A model generated the notes under the pieces. It saw only the letters and a list, made by a program, of their open reading frames with translations, had not been told where the DNA came from and did no database searches. Source: Candidatus Azobacteroides pseudotrichonymphae (GTDB lineage Bacteria > Bacteroidota > Bacteroidia > Bacteroidales > Azobacteroidaceae). Taken from it: DNA of 64,000 nucleotides. Positions 20,459 through 29,981 of this stretch are shown one piece after another (the stretch's first letter is position 1; the number at the start of each line of letters is the position of its first letter). The DNA lies in the NCBI GenBank assembly GCA_002091395.1, contig AP017913.1:488001-552000 (forward strand). Reading direction: 5' to 3'. A program made the translations under genes and the position numbers.

Positions 20459-21241
20459 ATGAATAAGATTATTAAAAAAGAAATTCTTTCTGACAATGTA
20501 GTTAAATTAAAAATAAAAGCTCCTTTAATTGCTAAAGCAAGAAAAACTGGACAGTTTGTAATTGTAAAATTAGGAAAAAATGGAGAACGTATTCCACTTA
20601 CTATAGTAGATGCAAATGTTCGAAGTGGAACTATTACTATTATTGTTCAAGACGTAGGAAAATCATCTAAAGGAATTTGTGCTCTAAATGAAGGAGATGA
20701 AATTGATGATTTAGTTGGGCCATTAGGAAAAGCAACACATATAGCTAATTATGGAACAATTGTCTGTGCTTGTGGAGGAGTTGGAACTGCTCCAATGCTA
20801 CCAATTATAAAAGCAATGAAAAAAGTAGGAAATAAAATAATCACTATTTTAGCTGCAAAAACTAAAGATTTAATTATTTTAGAAAAAGAAATAAAAAAAT
20901 TTTCAAACAAAATAATAATTACAACTAATGATGGTTCGTATGGAATAAAAGGGCTAGTAACAGATGGGACAGAGATGGTTATAAAAGAAGAAAAGATAGA
21001 TCTATGTATAACAATTGGTCCAGCTATTATGATGAAATACGTTTCTATTTTAACAAAAAAATACAAAATTCCCACTATAGCTTCACTAAATACTATTATG
21101 ATAGATGGAACAGGGATGTGTGGAGCTTGTCGCGTATCTGTCGAAGGTGAAAATAAATTTGTATGTGTAGATGGTCCTGAGTTCGACGCTCACAAAGTTA
21201 ATTTTGATGAAATGATAATAAGATTAAATGCTTACAAATAA
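20459..21241 (+). CDS. NfnA/SudB-like ferredoxin:NAD(P) reductase subunit (FAD, [2Fe-2S])
   Basis: Small subunit of the NfnAB-type transhydrogenase (also called sulfide dehydrogenase beta), which with the next gene couples NADH, NADP and ferredoxin by flavin-based electron bifurcation. The 260-residue protein has an FAD-binding domain with RIPLTIVD (45-51), an NAD-binding domain with CGGVGTAPMLP (105-115), and the [2Fe-2S] ligands Asp216, Cys221, Cys224 and Cys236, the three-Cys-plus-Asp pattern of NfnA. The family also includes PyrK-like and FlxA-like subunits. It lies 24 bases before its partner. The family is certain; the physiological direction is unknown. Confidence 0.9.
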   Translation: MNKIIKKEILSDNVVKLKIKAPLIAKARKTGQFVIVKLGKNGERIPLTIVDANVRSGTITIIVQDVGKSSKGICALNEGDEIDDLVGPLGKATHIANYGTIVCACGGVGTAPMLPIIKAMKKVGNKIITILAAKTKDLIILEKEIKKFSNKIIITTNDGSYGIKGLVTDGTEMVIKEEKIDLCITIGPAIMMKYVSILTKKYKIPTIASLNTIMIDGTGMCGACRVSVEGENKFVCVDGPEFDAHKVNFDEMIIRLNAYK

Positions 21242-21265
21242 TAAATATACAATTATATAGCATTA

Positions 21266-22735
21266 ATGATAAAAAAAAAATATTTAAAATTTCAACAAGA
21301 CGAATCTTGGAGAGATGACTTACGTAAAAGTATGAAAAACCAAGATCGGATTAGGATACCGCGTGTAAAAATGAAAGAACTGGACCCAAACTATAGAGTT
21401 CATAATCACAGTGAAGTAAATTTAGGACTAACATTAGAACAAGCATTATTAGAATCTAAACGCTGTTTAGATTGTAATAATCCACAATGCATCACAGGAT
21501 GTCCTATAAAAATTAATATTCCAAAATTTATTAAAAATATCGAACGAAATAATATATTAGAAGCAGCTAAGATATTGAAACAAACATCTGCATTACCTGC
21601 AGTTTGCGGAAGAGTTTGCCCTCAGGAAAAACAATGTGAAAGTAAGTGTATTCATCTAAAAATCAAAAATGATCCTGTAGCTATTGGTTATTTAGAACGA
21701 TTTGCTGCAGACTTTGAACGAGAAAACAATTCAATATCAATTCCAAAAATAAATAAAAATAAAAAAATTAAAATTGCTGTAATTGGTTCAGGACCTGCTG
21801 GATTGTCTTTTGCAGGAAATATGGCTAAATTAGGGTACAAAATAACCGTTTTTGAAGCTTTACATGAAATTGGCGGAGTGTTAAAATACGGAATTCCAGA
21901 ATTTCGATTGCCTAATTATGTTATAGATGCAGAAATTGATGTATTGAAAAAGAATGGGATTAAATTTATTAAAAATATAATTATAGGCAAAACTGTTTCA
22001 TACCAAGATTTACATAATGAAGGATATAAAGGAATCTTCGTTGCAGTAGGTGCTGGAGCCCCTAATTTTATGAACATTCCTGGGGAAAATCTTGCTGGAA
22101 TTTTATCTTCAAATGAATATTTAACTCGCGTTAATTTAATGGGAGCTAGCAAAAAAGGAAGTGATACTCCTGTTTTTTTAGTGAAAAAAGTAGCGGTTAT
22201 TGGCGGAGGGAACACGGCAATTGATTCTGTAAGAACAGCGCGACGCTTAGGAGCTGAAAAAGCAATGATTATCTATCGTCGTTCAAAAGAAGAAATGCCA
22301 GCTCGTACAGAAGAAATAAGACATGCTGAAGCAGAAAAAATTATTTTCATGAATCTTTACACACCAATTAAATATATTGGAGATGAAAAAGGACAAGTAA
22401 AGCAAGTATGTCTTCAGAAAATGAAATTAGGTGATCTAGATTCTTCTGGAAGAAGAAGAGCCATACCAGTTCCTAATTTAACTAAAATTTTAGATGTAGA
22501 TATGATCATTGTGGCTGTTGGAGTTTCTCCAAATCCAATGATTATTAATTCTTTTAAAGGATTGGATATAAGTAAATCTGGAACAATTCTAGTAAATCAA
22601 AATACTTTACAAACTAATTTGCTTAATATTTATGCAGGTGGTGATATAATAAGAGGTGGTTCAACTGTAATTTTAGCAATGGGAGATGGATTTAAGGCAG
22701 CAGACTCAATGCATAAAATACTTAACCAAAATTAA
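21266..22735 (+). CDS. NfnB/SudA-like NADPH oxidoreductase, GltD family
   Basis: Large subunit of the NfnAB pair: two FADs, two [4Fe-4S] clusters and an NADPH site. The 489-residue protein has N-terminal cluster ligands Cys67, 70, 75, 79 and Cys114, 118, 124, 128. A first dinucleotide fold VIGSGPAGLSFAG starts at 172 and a second, VIGGGNTAIDSVRTARRLGA, is in the middle. The family is often labelled gltA/gltD, but the immediately upstream NfnA-like gene and the absence of a large glutamate synthase subunit favour Nfn. NADPH formed could supply the many biosyntheses encoded nearby. Confidence 0.9.
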   Translation: MIKKKYLKFQQDESWRDDLRKSMKNQDRIRIPRVKMKELDPNYRVHNHSEVNLGLTLEQALLESKRCLDCNNPQCITGCPIKINIPKFIKNIERNNILEAAKILKQTSALPAVCGRVCPQEKQCESKCIHLKIKNDPVAIGYLERFAADFERENNSISIPKINKNKKIKIAVIGSGPAGLSFAGNMAKLGYKITVFEALHEIGGVLKYGIPEFRLPNYVIDAEIDVLKKNGIKFIKNIIIGKTVSYQDLHNEGYKGIFVAVGAGAPNFMNIPGENLAGILSSNEYLTRVNLMGASKKGSDTPVFLVKKVAVIGGGNTAIDSVRTARRLGAEKAMIIYRRSKEEMPARTEEIRHAEAEKIIFMNLYTPIKYIGDEKGQVKQVCLQKMKLGDLDSSGRRRAIPVPNLTKILDVDMIIVAVGVSPNPMIINSFKGLDISKSGTILVNQNTLQTNLLNIYAGGDIIRGGSTVILAMGDGFKAADSMHKILNQN

Positions 22736-22772
22736 AATTTTAATTTTTAAGTAAACCTAATGATTAAGATAA

Positions 22773-24314
22773 ATGAGATTTACAATAAGTAGAAAAATAT
22801 TATTAATTATTCTTGATGGATGGGGATGTGGTGATCATACAAAAAAAGACGCGATATATAATACATCGACTCCTTATTGGGACTATTTATTAGAAAATTA
22901 TCCAAATTCACAATTACGCGCATCAGGCGAAAGCGTTGGACTCCCAGCTGGACAAATTGGCAATTCAGAAGTCGGTCATCTAAATATTGGAGCTGGCCGC
23001 GTAGTTTATCAAGATTTGATGAAAATAAACACAGCAATACAAAATAATTGCATATTTAAAAATTTATCTTTAAAAAAAGCTTACTCGTATGCAAAAAAAA
23101 ATGACAAAAAAATTCATATTATTGGTTTAGTATCTAATGGGGGCGTTCATAGCAGCTTAGAACATTTATTCAAATTGATAGATATAAGTAAATTTTATAA
23201 TATAAAAAAAACTTTCATACATTGTTTCATGGATGGAAGGGATACAGATCCAAAAAGTGGAGTCAATTTTATTCAAAAATTAGAAATTTATTTAAAACAA
23301 GCTACAGGACAAATTGCATCTATTATTGGACGTTACTATTCTATGGATAGAGACCAAAGATGGGAGCGAATAAAAAAAGCGTATGACCTATTAACAAAAG
23401 GAATTGGAATTCCTAGCGAAGATTTAATAAAATCTATAAAAGAATCGTATTCCAAAGGAATTACAGATGAATTTATCGAACCAGTCGTACATATAAAAAA
23501 TAAAAAACCAGTTGCTATAATAGAAAAAGGTGATGTTGTAATTTTTTTTAATTATCGAAATGATAGAGCTAAAGAATTAACCATTGCACTTACTCAGAAA
23601 AACATGCACGAACAAGGAATGACGATGATATCAGATCTTCAATATTTTACAATGACTCCTTATGATTCTACATTTAAGAATATTCACGTTCTTTTTGATA
23701 AAGAAAACGTAAATAATACTTTATGTGAGTTTCTTTCAAATTTAGGACTCAAACAACTACATATCGCAGAGACAGAAAAATATGCACATGTCACTTTTTT
23801 TCTTAATGGAGGTAAAGAAACTCCATACAAAAATGAAGAACGAATTTTAGTGCCATCACCAAAAATAGCCACATACGATTTAAAACCAGAAATGTCAGCA
23901 TACAAAATTAAAAATAAATTAGTAGAAGCTATCAAATCTAAACAATTTGATTTTATTGTAGCTAATTATGCTAACGGAGATATGGTTGGACATACAGGAA
24001 TTTATACAGCTATTGAAAAAGCAATAATAACTATAGACAATTGCCTAAAAGATACAGTTGAATGTGCTAAATATAATGGATACGAAACTATTATAATTTC
24101 TGATCATGGAAATGCAGATTATGTTTTTAATGAAAACGGAACACCAAACACAACACACTCATTGAATCCAGTGCCATTTATTTTTATATCTAAAAATAAA
24201 AATATAAAAATAAAATCAGGTATACTAGCTGATGTAGCACCTTCTATTCTTTATATTTTAGGAATAAAACAGCCAAAAGAAATGACAGGTGAAAGCCTCA
24301 TAAAGGAAAAATAA
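22773..24314 (+). CDS. gpmI: Phosphoglycerate mutase, 2,3-bisphosphoglycerate-independent
   Basis: Interconverts 3- and 2-phosphoglycerate in glycolysis; two-Mn2+ alkaline-phosphatase-superfamily enzyme. In 513 residues, LIILDGWG carries metal ligand Asp15 and [13 protein letters not shown] the phosphoserine Ser65. [22 protein letters not shown] and ISDHGNADY complete the metal sites. It follows the nfn-like pair by 37 bases on the same strand and is likely co-transcribed. Confidence 0.97.
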   Translation: MRFTISRKILLIILDGWGCGDHTKKDAIYNTSTPYWDYLLENYPNSQLRASGESVGLPAGQIGNSEVGHLNIGAGRVVYQDLMKINTAIQNNCIFKNLSLKKAYSYAKKNDKKIHIIGLVSNGGVHSSLEHLFKLIDISKFYNIKKTFIHCFMDGRDTDPKSGVNFIQKLEIYLKQATGQIASIIGRYYSMDRDQRWERIKKAYDLLTKGIGIPSEDLIKSIKESYSKGITDEFIEPVVHIKNKKPVAIIEKGDVVIFFNYRNDRAKELTIALTQKNMHEQGMTMISDLQYFTMTPYDSTFKNIHVLFDKENVNNTLCEFLSNLGLKQLHIAETEKYAHVTFFLNGGKETPYKNEERILVPSPKIATYDLKPEMSAYKIKNKLVEAIKSKQFDFIVANYANGDMVGHTGIYTAIEKAIITIDNCLKDTVECAKYNGYETIIISDHGNADYVFNENGTPNTTHSLNPVPFIFISKNKNIKIKSGILADVAPSILYILGIKQPKEMTGESLIKEK

Positions 24315-24614
24315 AAACATAAATAAATTACTCATCTCAAATATACATTAGTTACGATTAATAAAACATGATTATTTAAATTTTTCATAAATGATTTTTA
24401 GCATGCATTTTCTAATAGTTACATAAAACCTTCACGCACTATTAAATTAATTATGAGTATTATCTACAATACTCATTTGAATTTTATCAACGCTAACTAA
24501 AACTAATTATTTCAATTACAAAATAATACATTACAACATGCAACATAAAATATGATAAATAAACGGGTAAAAATAAATTAAAATTCTACATCACTAATCA
24601 CTATATAATTTTTG
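24315..24614. other. Intergenic region between convergent gpmI and pheT
   Basis: A 300-base AT-rich spacer containing a strong hairpin at 24453-24476 and no gene. Confidence 0.5.
24453..24476. terminator. Bidirectional hairpin between gpmI and pheT
   Basis: A perfect 9-bp stem ATGAGTATT (24453-24461) / AATACTCAT (24468-24476) with a 6-base loop lies midway between the two convergent stops. AT-rich tails follow on both strands. Its position supports a shared terminator, although neither tail is a pure T run. Confidence 0.5.
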
Positions 24615-27086
24615 TTAAAAACATCTTAATTTTATTCCAAGTTCTGACTCTAATTTTTTTTGAATACGATTCATTGCACTATCTATTTGTTTATCATTTA
24701 ATGTCTTTTCATTGTCTTGCAAAAGAAAACTTACTGTATATGACTTTTTACCTTCAGGTAGATTTTCTCCTTCATATACATCAAACAATTTTACTTCTTT
24801 TAAAATTGTTTTTTCTGCCTGGTAAGAAATTTTTTCAATTTCTATAAAAAGTATTTGCTTATCAAGCAATAAGGAAAGATCTCTTCTAACAAATGGAACA
24901 TTTGGAACAGAGACACGATTTATTTTTATATCTACTAGTTCTTTTACTATTGAATTCCAATTCAATTCAGCAAAATAAACTTCTTTGTTAAGAGCAAATT
25001 TTTTACAAATTTTTTTCTGTATTATTCCAAAGCAACCTAATTTTTTACCAGAAAATGTTTCAACGAATAAACCAGACGAAAAAATATCATTATTACACAA
25101 ATTATATGTTATTTTTTTTTGAAAAATACCTAAACGTAAAAAAATACTTTCCACATACGATTTTAATTCATATACAGAAGATCTACTAGTAGCGCACGAC
25201 CAGTTACCAACAATTGAATCTCCAGTAATCCATAGAGATAAATGTAATTCTTCTTTAATAGTTTCAAGAAAACTACTTGTATTTTCTCTATTTTTTTGAA
25301 AAGGAATGTGAAAGTAAATGTTTCCGAATTCATAAAACTTTAAATTTTGACTCTTACGATTATAATTATATTTAATAGACTCCAATCCTCCAAACAATAA
25401 TGTTTGCCTCATCACATTTAAATCTAAACTATGAGGATTATATAAAGACACACATTTTTTTGAGTGAAAAAAAATTAAATCTTCATAATATGTACTAGCA
25501 GTGAGAGAATTATTTAAAATTTCACTAAAACCTGCTCCTGTAAGTTGCTCTGATACAATGTTTTGCAATTCATAATCTCTATCATAGAAAGTTTGTGGAG
25601 AAAATATTGATTTCACTTCCTCTTTTGTATCTATCTTATCATATCCATATATACGAAGGATCTCTTCGATAACATCTACATCACGTGTAACATCTACACG
25701 ATAAGTTGGAACACTTAATTTCCATTTATTATCATTTTTATCCAAAACAGATATTTCAAGACTTTTTAAAATAATTCTTATATCATTTTCGGAAATGTTT
25801 ACGCCAACCAATGCGTCAATTTTACTTATATCCAATTCTACTATTTGATCAGTAATTTTATTTGGATAAATATCCTGTATCTCACCAACAATAACCCCAC
25901 CTGCAATTTCTTTGATTAATAATGAAGCTCGTTTCAATGCATATAAAGTGATATTAGGGTCAGTACCTCGCTCAAAACGAAATGAAGCATCTGTATTCAA
26001 TCCATGAAAACAAGCAGTTTTACGAATACAAGTTGGATTAAAATAAGCTGACTCGAGAAAAATATCTTTTGTAAATTCTGTCACAGAAGATTCTAACCCT
26101 CCCAAAATTCCACCAATGCACATTCCTTTTTCTTCATTACAAATCATCAAATCTTTATCAGATAAATTCCTTTCTATTCCGTCCAATGTTGTAAAAGATG
26201 TGCCATTTTGCAATGTTTTAACAAAAATTTTCATTCCATTAACCGCTTTCAAATCAAAAACATGAATAGGTTGCCCAATATCATACAAAATATAATTAGA
26301 CACATCCACAATGTTATTGATAGAACGTACTCCAACAGTTTCTAAACGTTTTTTTAGCCACATAGGACTTTCTTTTACTTGTACATTTTTAATAGTAACT
26401 CCAGTATAACGAGGACAGGCTAATTTATTTTCAACTTCAACAACGACTACCGGAGTAGATATATCTTCTATTTTAAAACTATCAACACTGAATCTACTAG
26501 CAACAACTGGAGAGTAACGAAAAGATAGATAAGCAGCCAAATCACGAGCAACTCCATAATGAGAAAATGCATCTATACGATTAGGAGTGATATCTATTTC
26601 AAAAATGTAATCATCTTTTATTTGATAAAATTCACTAGCAAGCATACCAATTTTAGTATTTTTTGGTAGAACAACAATGTTATTATGATTTGTTCCGACA
26701 CCTATTTCATCTTCTGAACAAATCATTCCATTAGATTCAACTCCTCTAATTTTCGATTTTTTAATTGTAAAATCTTTACCTTTATAATGTATAGTTGCCC
26801 CTATAGTGGCGACTATAACTTTTTGGCCAACAGCTACATTAGTAGCTCCACATACAATTTGCCTAAAATCACCATCTCCTAAATTTACTGTTGTAATATA
26901 TAAACGTTCAGAGTTAGAATGTTTTTTACATGCAATCACTTCTCCAACAATTAATTTGTCCATGCCACCCTTAATCATCTCTATTCTGCCTGTTTCAATG
27001 CCAATTGAATTCAAAACATTTGACAATTTTTCAGGAGACAAATCAAATTGTAGATAATCTTTTAACCAATTATACGAAATATTCAT
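24615..27086 (-). CDS. pheT: Phenylalanyl-tRNA synthetase beta subunit
   Basis: Tetrameric PheRS subunit that binds tRNA and houses editing. In 823 residues, an EMAP-type tRNA-binding domain covers about 40-150 (VGEVIACKKHSNSERL). B3/B4 editing, the B5 domain and a catalytic-like core follow, and the C-terminal anticodon-binding FDX-ACB domain is seen from FVRRDLSLLL to the end. Full length. It lies 11 bases below ffh. The alpha subunit pheS is not in the window. Confidence 0.97.
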   Translation of the reverse strand: MNISYNWLKDYLQFDLSPEKLSNVLNSIGIETGRIEMIKGGMDKLIVGEVIACKKHSNSERLYITTVNLGDGDFRQIVCGATNVAVGQKVIVATIGATIHYKGKDFTIKKSKIRGVESNGMICSEDEIGVGTNHNNIVVLPKNTKIGMLASEFYQIKDDYIFEIDITPNRIDAFSHYGVARDLAAYLSFRYSPVVASRFSVDSFKIEDISTPVVVVEVENKLACPRYTGVTIKNVQVKESPMWLKKRLETVGVRSINNIVDVSNYILYDIGQPIHVFDLKAVNGMKIFVKTLQNGTSFTTLDGIERNLSDKDLMICNEEKGMCIGGILGGLESSVTEFTKDIFLESAYFNPTCIRKTACFHGLNTDASFRFERGTDPNITLYALKRASLLIKEIAGGVIVGEIQDIYPNKITDQIVELDISKIDALVGVNISENDIRIILKSLEISVLDKNDNKWKLSVPTYRVDVTRDVDVIEEILRIYGYDKIDTKEEVKSIFSPQTFYDRDYELQNIVSEQLTGAGFSEILNNSLTASTYYEDLIFFHSKKCVSLYNPHSLDLNVMRQTLLFGGLESIKYNYNRKSQNLKFYEFGNIYFHIPFQKNRENTSSFLETIKEELHLSLWITGDSIVGNWSCATSRSSVYELKSYVESIFLRLGIFQKKITYNLCNNDIFSSGLFVETFSGKKLGCFGIIQKKICKKFALNKEVYFAELNWNSIVKELVDIKINRVSVPNVPFVRRDLSLLLDKQILFIEIEKISYQAEKTILKEVKLFDVYEGENLPEGKKSYTVSFLLQDNEKTLNDKQIDSAMNRIQKKLESELGIKLRCF

Positions 27087-27097
27087 TACACTATAAT

Positions 27098-28423
27098 TTA
27101 TTTTAATTTGCCACTAATCATTCTATGCAATGACTTATTCATAATTGTCATTTTCGTCATTTTGCGAATTTGTTCAAATTGTTTAATTAATTGATTAACA
27201 TCATATATTTCCTTCCCACTACCATGAGCTATACGCATTTTACGACTAGAATTCAAAATGGATGGATTAGATCTTTCAGATGGTGTCATAGACTGAATAA
27301 TTGCTTCAATTTTTTTAAAAGAATCAGTATCAATCTCTACATTCTTTACCATTTTTCTCATTCCTGGAATCATAGAAGCTAAGTCTTTTAAATTACCAAT
27401 TTTTTTAATTTGTCGTATTTGAAGAAGAAAATCATTCAAATCAAATTGATTTTTAATGATTTTCTTCTTCAAACTTTTAACAATACTTTCATCATATTGT
27501 TCTTGAGCCTTCTCAACAAAAGAAACAATATCACCCATCCCTAAAATGCGGTCAGCCATACGTCTCGGATGAAAAACATCAATTGCTTCAATTTTTTCGC
27601 CTTCACCTATAAATTTAATTGGCTTATTAACAATTGAACGTATAGACAAAGCTACTCCTCCTCTTGCATCACCATCAAGTTTTGTAATAACAACTCCGCT
27701 AAAATTTAACTGATTATTAAACTCCTTTGCTGTATTTACTGCATCTTGTCCAGTCATAGAATCTACAATGAATAAAATTTCATGTGGGTCAACAGCTTCT
27801 TTAATGGATATAATTTCTTTCATCATCTGTTTATCAACTGCCAAATACCCTGCAGTATCTATAATTATCACATCATTTCCATTTTGTTTTGCCCACACAA
27901 CGGCATTCTGTACAATTTGTACAGTATTTTTATTTTCAAATTCTGAATAAACAGTTACATCAATTTTTTTACCTAAAATTTTAAGTTGATCAATTGCTGC
28001 TGGACGATATATATCTCCAGCAACTAAAATCGGATTTTTATTTTTTTTGTCTTTCAACATTTTTGCTAACTTAGCTGAAAAAGTTGTTTTACCAGATCCT
28101 TGTACCCCAGATATTAAAATAATGGTTAATTTATGATATAAATCTAACTTAGAAGTTTTGTTCCCCATTAATTCAACTAATTCATCATGAACAATTTTAA
28201 CCATTAACTCACCTGGCCGTACTGAAGTTAGAACATTTCTGCCCAAAGCTTTAGTTTTAACTGTATCAGTGAACAATTTGGCAACTTTATAATTGACATC
28301 CGCATCTAATAAAGCTTTACGAATGCTCTTGAGAGTTTCTGCTACATTAATCTCGGTAATTTTCCCCTCACCTTTTAACAACTTTAAGGCGCGCTCTATA
28401 CTATCATTTAAATTTTCAAACAT
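27098..28423 (-). CDS. ffh: Signal recognition particle protein Ffh
   Basis: SRP54 GTPase that delivers nascent membrane proteins to FtsY. Of 441 residues the N domain is about 1-90, the GTPase has GVQGSGKTT (106-114), DTAGYL, TKLDGDARGG, and the M domain carries the PGMRKM motif and RIAHGSG for 4.5S RNA binding. The M domain lacks a long methionine-rich tail but is otherwise complete. No 4.5S RNA gene was recognised in the window. Confidence 0.97.
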   Translation of the reverse strand: MFENLNDSIERALKLLKGEGKITEINVAETLKSIRKALLDADVNYKVAKLFTDTVKTKALGRNVLTSVRPGELMVKIVHDELVELMGNKTSKLDLYHKLTIILISGVQGSGKTTFSAKLAKMLKDKKNKNPILVAGDIYRPAAIDQLKILGKKIDVTVYSEFENKNTVQIVQNAVVWAKQNGNDVIIIDTAGYLAVDKQMMKEIISIKEAVDPHEILFIVDSMTGQDAVNTAKEFNNQLNFSGVVITKLDGDARGGVALSIRSIVNKPIKFIGEGEKIEAIDVFHPRRMADRILGMGDIVSFVEKAQEQYDESIVKSLKKKIIKNQFDLNDFLLQIRQIKKIGNLKDLASMIPGMRKMVKNVEIDTDSFKKIEAIIQSMTPSERSNPSILNSSRKMRIAHGSGKEIYDVNQLIKQFEQIRKMTKMTIMNKSLHRMISGKLK

Positions 28424-28544
28424 AGTTTACACGTTTTTAAAAAGATGAAATATCTCTTTAAACAGAAATATATTAATCATAATTAATTCAAATATCAAAG
28501 AATAAAATTCAAAAAAATCAATTAAAGTTAAGTTTAATAAGGAT

Positions 28545-28904
28545 TTATTTATAAAAATTTTTATTGACTTTTTTTAATTGATTTATCATAAAATAATATC
28601 TGATATATAACTGTCTATTTATTTTGATAAAATTTTCTAAATGTGAATTATACCATTCAAGTGATCTATTGAATGTTTGTTCTGAAACACGATGTTTGTT
28701 CAATACTGAATAAAATAGATTTTTTCTTTTTACTCCTACTGAATCAACATAATAATCAATTTTTTTGTTTTTTACAACTGCTTTTGCAATATAAAGATCA
28801 AATAAAACATCTTCCATTTTTTTATCGGATAATACACTGAACGGACGAATATTACACCCGTATACAGTAAACAAAAACAATATAAAGATTGAATAAATTT
28901 TCAT
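28545..28904 (-). CDS. DUF4296-type lipoprotein
   Basis: A 119-residue secreted lipoprotein of unknown function. A hydrophobic signal segment (about 3-15) ends in a lipobox-like TVYGC, so Cys17 would be lipidated. The conserved DUF4296 region starts at KKMEDVLFDLYIAKAVV and is followed by a basic helical part. DUF4296 proteins are Bacteroidetes-specific, and position next to lspA is, from memory, a usual arrangement. It lies 7 bases after lspA. Confidence 0.8.
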   Translation of the reverse strand: MKIYSIFILFLFTVYGCNIRPFSVLSDKKMEDVLFDLYIAKAVVKNKKIDYYVDSVGVKRKNLFYSVLNKHRVSEQTFNRSLEWYNSHLENFIKINRQLYIRYYFMINQLKKVNKNFYK

Positions 28905-28911
28905 TTTTACA

Positions 28912-29526
28912 TTACATTTTAAAGAGAAAACTTTTAGAAAATGTTTTTCGGTAAAAAATTAATAAAACAATGATCCCAGTTGTAATAGAAGCATCTGCAA
29001 CATTAAAAATATAACTAAAAAACATAAAATTTTTTCCACCAATTAAAGGAATCCATTTAGGCAGAAAGAAACTGAACAAGGGAAAGTAAAACATATCGAC
29101 TACCTTCCCGTGTAACCATGTTGAATATCCTTTTATTGGATTAAAAACTGATATAACTGTAGATGTACTATTGCTAAAAATAACTCCATAAAAAATACTA
29201 TCTATAATATTTCCAATGGCTCCAGCAAAAATCATAGATACACACAAAATATACCCAAATTTAAAATTATTTTTTATTAATCTGCTAATGTAAAAAATAA
29301 CTATACAAGAAAAAATAATACGAAAAATAGATAAAAATAATTTTCCTATTATCTCTATTCCCATAGCCATACCATTATTTTCTAAAAAATAAATATGGAA
29401 CCAACTAGTAATCGGTATATCTCCATACAAAGGCAAATGAATTTTTACCCAAATTTTAATAGATTGATCTGCTACAAGTATAAATATAATAAACATAATA
29501 GCCAAAAACCATTTCAGTAATTTCAT
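28912..29526 (-). CDS. lspA: Lipoprotein signal peptidase (signal peptidase II)
   Basis: Inner-membrane aspartic protease that cleaves prolipoprotein signal peptides. In 204 residues, four membrane segments are visible. VADQSIKIWV and FLENNGMAMG are family motifs, and the catalytic aspartates are in GNIIDSIFYG and FNVADASI. It is longer than E. coli LspA (164) because of an insertion before the last helix, as is common in Bacteroidales. It overlaps the DksA-like gene by 4 bases. Confidence 0.95.
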   Translation of the reverse strand: MKLLKWFLAIMFIIFILVADQSIKIWVKIHLPLYGDIPITSWFHIYFLENNGMAMGIEIIGKLFLSIFRIIFSCIVIFYISRLIKNNFKFGYILCVSMIFAGAIGNIIDSIFYGVIFSNSTSTVISVFNPIKGYSTWLHGKVVDMFYFPLFSFFLPKWIPLIGGKNFMFFSYIFNVADASITTGIIVLLIFYRKTFSKSFLFKM

Positions 29527-29906
29527 TTTTTTTTGCCTTTTAAATTTTTAGCTTCAATACTCAGAGTTGCATGAGGAACTGCTCGTAATCTTTCTTTAGG
29601 AATTAATTTCCCTGTAATTCTACATATACCGTATGTTTTATTTTCTATGCGTTTTAGCGCAGATTTTAAATTTTGAATAAATTGGAATTGTCTCTGTAAC
29701 AAACGCGTATTTTCTTCTCTAGATAAAAAATGTTCCCCTTCATTTAAAGGACTTTTAGATGATGAGTCAATTACATCAAATTCACTTTTTTCAGCTGTAG
29801 TAGATTTTAATAAATCATAATTCCGCTCTGCTACAATTAGTTTATTCAGTACTAAAACACGAAATTCCTCTAAATCTTTATCAGAATATCTTTCTATTTT
29901 ATTCAT
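29523..29906 (-). CDS. DksA/TraR-family protein without zinc cysteines
   Basis: Predicted to bind RNA polymerase near its secondary channel, like DksA. The 127-residue protein has a coiled-coil N-terminal half and a C-terminal motif YGICRITGKLIPKERLRA where only one of four zinc cysteines remains, a pattern I recall as normal for Bacteroidetes. The frame extends to a TTG at 29912, but the ATG at 29906 (MNKIERYSD) matches relatives better. It lies between ileS and lspA with an ATGA overlap. Confidence 0.85.
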   Translation of the reverse strand: MNKIERYSDKDLEEFRVLVLNKLIVAERNYDLLKSTTAEKSEFDVIDSSSKSPLNEGEHFLSREENTRLLQRQFQFIQNLKSALKRIENKTYGICRITGKLIPKERLRAVPHATLSIEAKNLKGKKK

Positions 29907-29981
29907 AAACAATATTGATTTAATTTAAGTTTTTTGATTTTTTACTAAAAACGACTATTCTTTAAAGATTTATATCATTAA

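Noticed and set aside
21266-22735. Annotation as glutamate synthase small subunit
   Set aside because: The adjacent NfnA-like subunit and the lack of a glutamate synthase large subunit make NfnB/SudA the better call.
29523-29906. DksA-like protein with a broken zinc finger
   Set aside because: The loss of cysteines with retained GKLIPKERLRA is a lineage-wide pattern, not specific damage.
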